From contig JAJXUS010000084.1 of assembly GCA_021782675.1 (NCBI GenBank), forward strand, positions 1 to 7,901: 7,901 nucleotides of DNA. Direction: 5' to 3'. Below, in pieces: positions 1-5,964 of this stretch (positions within the stretch are counted from its first letter, which is position 1; each line of letters begins with the position of its first letter). A program made the translations under genes and the position numbers. This DNA is from Acidobacteriota bacterium (GTDB taxonomy: Bacteria; Acidobacteriota; Terriglobia; Terriglobales; Acidobacteriaceae). The notes under the pieces are model-generated. The model was not told where the DNA came from. It ran no database searches and saw only the letters and a program-made list of their open reading frames with translations.

Positions 1-96
1 GCCGGAAAGAGCTGGGAAGCCTGGGTGCGGAAGTACTGGGAGAAAAAGTCAGCCGGCGAGACGAACATCGGCATCCACGCCGAATCGCTGGACTAA
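1..96 (+). CDS. C-terminal fragment of an unrecognised protein
   Basis: An open frame enters from the left edge and gives 31 codons before a TAA stop at 94-96. The peptide is hydrophilic and tryptophan-rich, with a WEAWVRKYWEKK stretch and the ending NIGIHAESLD. I do not recognise the family. It lies on the same strand and 77 bp upstream of hpnA, so it may belong to the same hopanoid locus; hpnH (adenosylhopane synthase) or another hpn gene would be a natural neighbour, but nothing visible in these residues proves that. The frame is short, so it could be chance, although the codon choice and in-frame stop look genuine. Confidence 0.5.
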   Translation, partial: AGKSWEAWVRKYWEKKSAGETNIGIHAESLD

Positions 97-173
97 GGCG
101 CGAGGTCTTTCTCTCTCCGGCGTCGTTTCAGCGAGTCATTCGTGCATCCTCCCCGTAACGCAGTGAGCGTGCC
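97..173 (+). other. Short intergenic gap before hpnA
   Basis: This 77-bp spacer contains a pyrimidine-rich tract (about 106-119). I see no convincing sigma70 promoter, no GC-rich hairpin followed by a T run, and no strong Shine-Dalgarno before the hpnA ATG. Transcription may read through from the upstream gene. This is a negative description, not a functional call. Confidence 0.4.
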
Positions 174-1169
174 ATGCGAGTTTTTGTCACAGGAGCTACC
201 GGCTTTGTGGGCAGCCATGTTGCGCGTGCGCTATCGCGCAACGGTGCGTCGCTGCGCCTGCTGACACGCCCTGGAAGCCGGACACAGCACCTGGAGCCGC
301 TGCACGCCGAGCTGGTGCAGGGCGACCTGCGCACGCCCGAAGGCCTGCGCACCGCGCTGGCAGGCTGCGAAGCTCTGGTCCATGTCGCCGCAGACTATCG
401 CCTGTGGGTGCGCGATCCGCAAAGCATGTATGCGGCAAACGTTGCGGGCACACGGGCGCTGCTTCGACTGGCCCGGGAGTGCGGCGTCCGCCGCGTCGTT
501 TACACATCGAGCGTGGCGACTATGGGCTTTCGCACCGATGGAACCATCGTCGATGAAGATACCCCCGTGTCCCTCAATGACATGGTCGGCCACTACAAGC
601 GCTCAAAGTTTCTTGCCGAGCAGGAGGCGATTGCCGCCGCGCGCGCGGGCCAGCCGGTCATGATCCTGAACCCAACCACGCCGATTGGCGCCGACGACGC
701 GAAGCCGACACCCACGGGCCGCATCGTGGTCGATTTTCTCAACCGTAATTTTCCGGCGTATGTGGATACCGGACTGAACTTCGCCGACGTCACGGCGGTT
801 GCAGCGGCGCACGTTTCGGCGCTCAGCGCGGGAAGGCCCGGCGAACGGTACATTCTGGGAGGCGAGAATCTAACGCTCAAGCAATTTCTGGATCGCATGG
901 CCGCGATTACCGGCCTGCCTTCGCCATCCCTGCAGGTGCCGCATTCCGTAGCGACGACGTTTGCGTTCTTCGATGAATGGATCACCGGAAAACTGCGGGG
1001 CAAAGAGCCACGCGCCACCGTGGAGGCCGTTCGCATGGGCCGGAAGAAGATGTTTGCCAGCTCGGCCAAAGCCGAACTGGAACTGGGCTACGCTGCGGTG
1101 TCAATCGATGATGCACTCCGCACCGCCATTGAATGGTTTCGCGCGAACGGCTACGCCCCACCCGCATGA
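174..1169 (+). CDS. hpnA: HpnA, hopanoid-associated SDR sugar epimerase/reductase
   Basis: A 331-residue extended short-chain dehydrogenase/reductase of the NAD(P)-dependent epimerase/dehydratase and dihydroflavonol-reductase-like type. The N-terminus carries the Rossmann dinucleotide motif TGATGFVG (G7-x2-G10-x2-G13). The serine-containing YTSSVATMG segment is followed by the catalytic Y141-x3-K145 in HYKRSK. The family is known as the hopanoid-associated sugar epimerase and is found repeatedly in hpn clusters, but its exact reaction is not established; a role in building or modifying the polyol or sugar side chain is inferred. It is expected to be cytosolic. The ATG at 174 puts the Rossmann motif at the usual distance from the N-terminus, although the Shine-Dalgarno is weak. 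Its stop overlaps the hpnG start in ATGA, indicating translational coupling. The length is normal and no key residue is missing. Identity as HpnA rests on SDR type plus context. Confidence 0.92.
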   Translation: MRVFVTGATGFVGSHVARALSRNGASLRLLTRPGSRTQHLEPLHAELVQGDLRTPEGLRTALAGCEALVHVAADYRLWVRDPQSMYAANVAGTRALLRLARECGVRRVVYTSSVATMGFRTDGTIVDEDTPVSLNDMVGHYKRSKFLAEQEAIAAARAGQPVMILNPTTPIGADDAKPTPTGRIVVDFLNRNFPAYVDTGLNFADVTAVAAAHVSALSAGRPGERYILGGENLTLKQFLDRMAAITGLPSPSLQVPHSVATTFAFFDEWITGKLRGKEPRATVEAVRMGRKKMFASSAKAELELGYAAVSIDDALRTAIEWFRANGYAPPA

Positions 1170-1846
1170 AACCTCGCATCGCGATCATCGCCGCGCTGCC
1201 GCGAGAACTGCGGACGCTGGTAGGGGGCTGGCCGGCCCACCGTCATCATGCTTCGGATGGATGCGACATCTTCGAGAGCGAGCTCGCCGTTGCGGTGTGT
1301 GCAGGAATGGGTGCGTCGCGGGCGCGGCATGCGGCGCAAGTGGCGGCAGACACAGGACCGCTCTTGATGATGATCTCCGCGGGATACGCCGGCGCGCTCG
1401 AGGGCTCGGTGGCGCGCGGCACGGTGCATTGGGCGGGCTACGTACTCGACCGCGAAACGGGCGATCGATACGACACGGCAGATGCCGGGCCTGGACTGCT
1501 GACCGTGGATCGAGTGCTGTTGGCGGACGCCAAGGCCGCAGCGGGACGAACCTTCGGCGCTGGGATGGTGGACATGGAGGCTGCGGCAGTCGCCGGCGCA
1601 GCGCGTGGGCTGAAGGTGCCGTTTCGCGCTGTCAAGGCAATCACCGATGCCGTGGGCGATGGGCTGCCCGATATCTCTGCCTTCGTCGGGCCGCAGGGAC
1701 AGTTCCTGGAGCGCGCCTATATCGCCCACCTGCTTGCGCGGCCCTGGCTGCTGCCGCAAGCCATACAGATGGGACGGCGCTCCGCCGTTTGCTCGCGGCT
1801 GCTGGCGCAGGAGCTGGAGAAGGCGATTCGTGCTGCGCAGCCGTAG
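1166..1846 (+). CDS. hpnG: HpnG, hopanoid-associated nucleoside phosphorylase
   Basis: A 226-residue protein of the purine nucleoside phosphorylase / MTA-SAH nucleosidase fold. In the hopanoid pathway HpnG removes adenine from adenosylhopane to give ribosylhopane (or its phosphate), a precursor of bacteriohopanetetrol. Visible signatures are the N-terminal beta strand PRIAIIAALPREL, a glycine-rich ISAGYAG segment, the family hallmark VDMEAAAVA with V135, D136, M137 and E138 (the Glu that contacts ribose in relatives), and KAITD with D161 in the place of the catalytic aspartate that protonates the purine. The frame opens upstream at 1133, but the ATG at 1166 is chosen because it starts directly before the first core strand and overlaps the hpnA stop as ATGA. 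No Shine-Dalgarno is evident, which suits coupled re-initiation. It is expected to be cytosolic. The function is assigned from family and position beside hpnA. Confidence 0.9.
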   Translation: MKPRIAIIAALPRELRTLVGGWPAHRHHASDGCDIFESELAVAVCAGMGASRARHAAQVAADTGPLLMMISAGYAGALEGSVARGTVHWAGYVLDRETGDRYDTADAGPGLLTVDRVLLADAKAAAGRTFGAGMVDMEAAAVAGAARGLKVPFRAVKAITDAVGDGLPDISAFVGPQGQFLERAYIAHLLARPWLLPQAIQMGRRSAVCSRLLAQELEKAIRAAQP

Positions 1847-1877
1847 CGCCGGTCGTGTCTGTCCTGTCGCACCAACG

Positions 1878-1883
1878 TAAAAT
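1878..1883 (+). promoter_or_regulatory. Possible -10 element for a leaderless start of MDR1
   Basis: The hexamer TAAAAT matches the sigma70 -10 consensus at five of six positions. It lies in the 44-bp gap after hpnG and ends 7 nt before the ATG at 1891, the spacing expected of a leaderless transcript. A -35 element 17 bp upstream (GTGTCT) is poor. No Shine-Dalgarno precedes any of the candidate ATGs (1882, 1891, 1927). This could be chance; it would imply an internal promoter in the cluster. Confidence 0.25.
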
Positions 1884-1890
1884 GAATGGG

Positions 1891-2991
1891 ATGAGCCCAG
1901 CGATTGCGCCTGCTGTACCAGCGACGATGCGCGCCGCGGTCTATCGTGGCGTGAATGATGTGCGGATCGAAACGGTCCCTGTTCCCGAGATCGGACCGGG
2001 TGAGATTTTGCTGCGGATCGGCGTCTGCGGCGTTTGTGGGACCGACCTCAAGAAGATTCACACCGGCTCCCATACGCCGCCGCGCATCTTTGGGCATGAG
2101 ATGGCCGGGACGATCGTCGCCGTCGGCGCGGGTGTCTCCCGGTGGCGTGCCGGAGACCGGGTCATGGCATTTCACCACATTCCATGCGGCCATTGCTATT
2201 ACTGCCGGAAGAAGACTTTTGCCCAGTGCGAGACCTATAAGCGTGTGGGGTGTACGGCCGGGTTTACCCCAGCGGGCGGCGGGTTTGCGGAGTACATTCG
2301 CGTAATGGACTGGATCGTAGAGCGCGGACTGGTGCTGATTCCCGACGATGTTCCGCTCGATCAGGCGGCGTGGATCGAGCCTGTCAATACCTGCTTCAAA
2401 GCGGTGCGCAATCTGAAGCTGGCGGCGGACGAGACAGTGCTGGTGATGGGGCAGGGGCCGATTGGCATTCTGCTGGCTGCACTGGCGCCGCGCGAAGGGG
2501 CAACTGTGTACACGTCGGACCTTTACGCCTCACGTCACCAGTACGCGCAGCGCTTCGGCCTGAAGCACTTCATCGACGCCAGCCAGCAGGATGCCGGTGA
2601 AGAGCTGCGCCAGGCGACGGATGGGCGCGGCGCCGATGTCGTCATCGTCGCGGTCGCAGGCAATGGGTTGATTCGTCCGGCGATGGCTGCGGCGCGTCCC
2701 GGGGGACGGGTGCTGCTCTTCGCCGCCACCCAGCACGGGGAAGCGGTGATCGATCCGGCGGCGGTGTGCATGGATGAGATTGCGCTTCTGGGATCGTACA
2801 GCTCATCGGCGGAGATACAGGACGAGGCCGCGAAGCTGGTGCTGGACGGATACCGTAACGGGTTCGATCTGACGACGCTGATCTCCCACCGTTTTCCACT
2901 GGAACAGGCGGCTGCGGGTGTGGCCTTCGCGAGCGTTCCGAAGCCTGACTCCATGAAAGTCATGATTGAGATGGCAGCCGCAGACGCCTGA
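1891..2991 (+). CDS. Zinc-dependent medium-chain alcohol/polyol dehydrogenase (MDR1)
   Basis: A 366-residue zinc-dependent MDR of the sorbitol/threonine dehydrogenase type, expected to be a cytosolic NAD(P)-dependent alcohol-aldehyde or polyol-ketose oxidoreductase. The order is an N-terminal GroES-like catalytic domain, a Rossmann domain (roughly residues 150-300), then return to the catalytic domain. Catalytic zinc candidates are C49 in VCGTD, H69-E70 in FGHEMAG, and E163 in the WIEPV segment. The structural zinc loop has C99, C102, C105 and C113 in the classical C-x2-C-x2-C-x7-C spacing. The cofactor motif is GQGPIG (G187, G189, G192). The start is uncertain: ATGs at 1882, 1891 and 1927 are in frame and none has a clear Shine-Dalgarno; homology to the MRAAVY start would even allow 1927. 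The substrate cannot be read from the sequence. Position between hpnG and hpnC suggests a hopanoid side-chain substrate, which is an inference. Confidence 0.9.
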   Translation: MSPAIAPAVPATMRAAVYRGVNDVRIETVPVPEIGPGEILLRIGVCGVCGTDLKKIHTGSHTPPRIFGHEMAGTIVAVGAGVSRWRAGDRVMAFHHIPCGHCYYCRKKTFAQCETYKRVGCTAGFTPAGGGFAEYIRVMDWIVERGLVLIPDDVPLDQAAWIEPVNTCFKAVRNLKLAADETVLVMGQGPIGILLAALAPREGATVYTSDLYASRHQYAQRFGLKHFIDASQQDAGEELRQATDGRGADVVIVAVAGNGLIRPAMAAARPGGRVLLFAATQHGEAVIDPAAVCMDEIALLGSYSSSAEIQDEAAKLVLDGYRNGFDLTTLISHRFPLEQAAAGVAFASVPKPDSMKVMIEMAAADA

Positions 2992-3015
2992 GTATTTTTG
3001 AGAAAATAGAGAGCT

Positions 3016-4065
3016 ATGGCAGAGATGAAGGCTGCGGTGCTGCACGGCCGAGAAGATGTCCGCATCGAGCAGCTCCCGGTGCCACACGCTGGCCCGGGAG
3101 AGCTGGTGGTGCGCGTGCACGCCGCGCTGACCTGCGGCACCGATCTGAAAGTGTATCGCCGGGGATACCACGCAAAGATGCTGAAGCCGCCTGCGCTGTT
3201 TGGGCATGAACTGGCCGGCGTGGTCACCGAGGCCGGGGAAGGTGTCGAGTCGTTCCACGTGGGCGATCAGGTGGTTGCGCTCAACTCCGCTCCTTGTGGA
3301 AAGTGCTACTTCTGCCAGCGCGAGCAGGAAAATCTCTGCGAAGATCTCTTGTTCAACAACGGCGCTTATGCGGAGTACATCCGCATTCCGGCACGCATTG
3401 TGGCTAAGAACACGCTGCACGTGCCCGCGGAGATTCCGCTGGAGCATGCCGCGATGACAGAGCCGCTGGCGTGTGTGCTGCTGGGGCTGGACGAGACGGG
3501 AATCAAGCCGGGCGACAGCCTGGCCGTGATCGGCGCCGGCCCCATCGGGCTGATGTTTATCCATCTGGCGTCGCAGATGGGCGCGGAGGTGATCGCTCTG
3601 GTGAAGCGACCGCAGCAGGCCGAGCAGGCGCGGACGCTCGGTGCGGCGGACGTCGTGACGGTGGGGACAGCCGAGAGCACGATTGATGCTGTGCGAGAAC
3701 TCACTGGAGGACGCGGTGCGGATGCGGTGGTCGAAGCAGTGGCGACTCCGGAGACGTGGCAGCTTGCCGTTGAACTGGTCCGAAAAGGCGGCGTGGTGAA
3801 TCTGTTTGGAGGATGCCCGGCGGGCACGGTGATTTCGCTCGATACCAACCGGCTGCACTATAGCAGCGTGACGCTGCGCGCCAGCTTTCATCACCGGCCA
3901 TCCGTCTGCCGCCGCGCCTTTGCGTGGATTGCAAGCGGTCGCTTCGATGCGGCGCGCTTTCTTACGGGACGTGCGCCGCTGGAAGATCTGGTGCCCGTTT
4001 TTCGCCGCCTGATGGACCGCCGCGGAGAGATCAAGACGGCGCTGTTCCCGGGAGGCCTGCCGTGA
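3016..4065 (+). CDS. Zinc-dependent medium-chain alcohol/polyol dehydrogenase (MDR2)
   Basis: A 349-residue zinc MDR, paralogous to the preceding gene but clearly diverged. It keeps the full apparatus: C40 in TCGTD, H64-E65 in FGHELAG and E149 in the MTEPLAC segment as catalytic zinc candidates; C94, C97, C100 and C108 as the structural zinc cysteines; and GAGPIG (G173, G175, G178) as the nucleotide motif. It is shorter than MDR1 in the segment after the cysteine loop and has a different C-terminus, with an arginine-rich stretch near the RASFHHRPS motif. A purine-rich GAGAG precedes the ATG at 3016; an ATG at 3025 is an alternative. It begins 24 bp after MDR1, and its stop overlaps the hpnC GTG start (GTGA), so it is translationally tied to squalene synthesis genes. 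NAD(P)-dependent oxidation or reduction of an alcohol or sugar is expected; the actual substrate is unknown. Confidence 0.91.
   Translation: MAEMKAAVLHGREDVRIEQLPVPHAGPGELVVRVHAALTCGTDLKVYRRGYHAKMLKPPALFGHELAGVVTEAGEGVESFHVGDQVVALNSAPCGKCYFCQREQENLCEDLLFNNGAYAEYIRIPARIVAKNTLHVPAEIPLEHAAMTEPLACVLLGLDETGIKPGDSLAVIGAGPIGLMFIHLASQMGAEVIALVKRPQQAEQARTLGAADVVTVGTAESTIDAVRELTGGRGADAVVEAVATPETWQLAVELVRKGGVVNLFGGCPAGTVISLDTNRLHYSSVTLRASFHHRPSVCRRAFAWIASGRFDAARFLTGRAPLEDLVPVFRRLMDRRGEIKTALFPGGLP
4050..4055 (+). promoter_or_regulatory. Ribosome binding site deciding the hpnC GTG start
   Basis: GGGAGG lies inside the last codons of MDR2, 6 nt before the GTG at 4062. It is the best Shine-Dalgarno in the window and supports the GTG start, with its 4-base overlap, over the much earlier opening of the same frame. 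Confidence 0.75.
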
Positions 4066-5021
4066 GTGTCACCGCCGCCGCCGATCCCCAGCGCGAAGCC
4101 CTGCTGCATGCAGGATGGAGCAAGCTGCCGGAGACCTATCGCATCCCCGAGCGTGCGCCATCGCTGGAGCAGGCGCACGCATATTGCCGCGCGCTCGCCG
4201 AGTCGCATTACGAAAACTTCCACGTGGCCACGTGGTTTCTGCCCAAGCGGCTGCGCCCTCACTTTCAGAGCATTTACGCCTACTGCCGCATCTCGGACGA
4301 TCTTGGGGATGAGGTCGGCGATCCGGCGGCTTCGCTGGCATTGCTTGAGGCCTGGAGCGAAGAACTGGATGCCTGCTATCGCGGCGAAGCGCGCCATCCG
4401 GTATTTGTCGCGCTGGCAGAGACGATCCGGATCTGCAGCATTCCAAAAGAGCCATTCGCAGATTTGCTGGCAGCGTTTCGCCAGGATCAGACGGTGACAC
4501 GCTATGCGTCGATGCCGCAGGTGCTCGAGTACTGCCGCTACTCGGCGAATCCTGTAGGGCGTCTGGTGCTGTACGCCTGCGGCTATCGCGACGAGGCGCT
4601 GTTTGCGCTCTCGGACTTTACGTGTTCGGCGCTGCAGCTTGCAAACTTCTGGCAGGACGTTGTCCCGGATTACGGGCGCGGCCGCATCTATCTTCCGCTG
4701 GACGATATGGAGCGGTTCGGCGTGACGGAACAGCAGATTGCGGAGCGGCGCTTCACGCCGGAGTTCCGCGCGCTGATGAACTATGAAGTAGCGCTGGCCG
4801 ATCGCATGTTTGTCGATGGGCTGCCATTGCTGCAGCGGGTCGATCCGGAGCTGGCTGTCGACATTTCGCTGTTCAGCGCAGGCGGCCGTGAAATCCTGCG
4901 GGCCATTGTCCGGCAGGATTATGATGTGCTGCGCGCCCGTCCGGTAATCTCAAAGCGCCGCAAGGTGGCCCTGCTGCTGCGTGCCTTTGTCAGCCGCCTG
5001 AGCGCGAGGTCGCGCACGTGA
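4062..5021 (+). CDS. hpnC: HpnC, hydroxysqualene synthase
   Basis: A 319-residue member of the squalene/phytoene synthase family. In the HpnCDE route HpnC converts presqualene diphosphate to hydroxysqualene, releasing diphosphate. The first Asp-rich motif is D79-D80-L-G-D83-E84 after YAYCRIS. The second is D199-x3-D203 in FWQDVVPDYGRGRIYLP. YCRYSANPVG, a conserved family segment, lies between them. Both motifs bind the magnesium ions that hold the diphosphate. The N-terminus up to about residue 40 (LPETYRIPERAPSLEQAHAYC) is typical of HpnC and helps separate it from HpnD. The GTG start is supported by a strong Shine-Dalgarno and by the GTGA overlap with MDR2. The stop overlaps the start of hpnD in another GTGA. 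All catalytic residues are present. It acts at the cytosol-membrane boundary on an isoprenoid intermediate. Confidence 0.94.
   Translation: MSVTAAADPQREALLHAGWSKLPETYRIPERAPSLEQAHAYCRALAESHYENFHVATWFLPKRLRPHFQSIYAYCRISDDLGDEVGDPAASLALLEAWSEELDACYRGEARHPVFVALAETIRICSIPKEPFADLLAAFRQDQTVTRYASMPQVLEYCRYSANPVGRLVLYACGYRDEALFALSDFTCSALQLANFWQDVVPDYGRGRIYLPLDDMERFGVTEQQIAERRFTPEFRALMNYEVALADRMFVDGLPLLQRVDPELAVDISLFSAGGREILRAIVRQDYDVLRARPVISKRRKVALLLRAFVSRLSARSRT
5006..5009 (+). promoter_or_regulatory. Ribosome binding site for the hpnD GTG start
   Basis: GAGG sits 8 nt before the GTG at 5018, inside the end of hpnC. Together with the GTGA overlap it supports the 5018 start. Confidence 0.5.
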
Positions 5022-5959
5022 CGGTTGCCCTTCGCGACGCCTATGCCGCCTGTGACGCGATTGCGCGCCGCGAAGCCAAAAACTTTTACTACTCCTTCCG
5101 CGTGCTACCGCGCGAGAAGCGTCTGGCGATGAGTGCGGTGTACGCCTTCATGCGTCATGCCGATGACCTGTCGGATGATGAAAGCATTCCGCAGCCCGAA
5201 CGGCTGGCACGTACAGAGGCGTGGCTGGCGGCATGGCATCGAGCGGCAGACGGAGAGCAGACCAACGACCCAATCTTTATCGCGATGCGGGATGTGCAGC
5301 AGCGGTTCAGAATTCCGCTTGTGCTTCTCGACCAACTGGTCGAGGGCACGCTGATGGATGTGAGCGGAGCAGCCGTCACCTATGAAACATTTGCCGACCT
5401 CTACCGCTACTGCTATCTGGTGGCGTCGGTCGTGGGGCTGGTTTGCATCCGAATCTTTGGCTACAGCGACCCGCGCGCGGAAGCGCTGGCCGAGAAGACG
5501 GGTATTGCGTTTCAGTTGACCAATATTCTGCGCGATGTTCGCGAGGACGCAGCTCGCGGGCGAATCTATCTGCCCAGCGAGGATCTTGCCTCGCATGGAG
5601 TGACTGCCGATCAGCTAGCCGGCGGCATCTCCGGCCGCGCGATTACGCTGAATGAGCGCGCGCTGTTTGAGATGGAGGCGCGGCGTGCGCTGGACGATTA
5701 TGCTGCCGCCGATGAGCTGCTGCCTCTCATCGACGCCGACAGCCGCGCTGCGCTGTGGGTTCTGGTTCGTATCTATCGCCGGCTGCTGCAGCGCATTATT
5801 GCCGCGCGGTACGAGGTATACCGGCAACGAGTGCGCGTTTCCACGTTCCAGAAGCTCGGGATTCTGCTCCGGGGCCTGCTGATGGCCCTGTGGCTGCGGC
5901 TGTTTGCCGCGCGGTCCACACGACTCAAAGATTCCAACCATTCCGCGGAAATACTTTGA
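5018..5959 (+). CDS. hpnD: HpnD, presqualene diphosphate synthase
   Basis: A 313-residue squalene/phytoene synthase family enzyme. HpnD joins two farnesyl diphosphate molecules head to head into presqualene diphosphate, the first committed step towards squalene in bacteria without a classical squalene synthase. The start of the protein carries the family segment NFYYSFRVLP. The first Asp-rich motif is D49-D50-L-S-D53-D54 in MRHADDLSDD. The second is D173-x3-D177 in NILRDVREDAARGRIYLP. YCYLVASVVG lies between them. The GTG start overlaps the hpnC stop by 4 bases. A C-terminal region rich in Leu and Arg (about residues 285-305) could sit at the membrane surface. The family also contains phytoene synthases, but the company of HpnC and HpnE makes HpnD the much better call. 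No residue of the two motifs is missing. Confidence 0.94.
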   Translation: MTVALRDAYAACDAIARREAKNFYYSFRVLPREKRLAMSAVYAFMRHADDLSDDESIPQPERLARTEAWLAAWHRAADGEQTNDPIFIAMRDVQQRFRIPLVLLDQLVEGTLMDVSGAAVTYETFADLYRYCYLVASVVGLVCIRIFGYSDPRAEALAEKTGIAFQLTNILRDVREDAARGRIYLPSEDLASHGVTADQLAGGISGRAITLNERALFEMEARRALDDYAAADELLPLIDADSRAALWVLVRIYRRLLQRIIAARYEVYRQRVRVSTFQKLGILLRGLLMALWLRLFAARSTRLKDSNHSAEIL

Positions 5960-5964
5960 GCACG

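Noticed and set aside
961..1890. Long upstream extension of the MDR1 reading frame through hpnA and hpnG
   Set aside because: The extension is stop-free only because the region is GC-rich. Its translation is arginine/alanine-rich with no domain, and it overlaps two well-supported genes. MDR1 homology begins only near 1927.
2803..3894. 363-codon open frame on the minus strand
   Set aside because: It lies antisense to the two MDR genes, with a low-complexity His/Arg-rich translation and no recognisable motif. It is a shadow of the coding strand.
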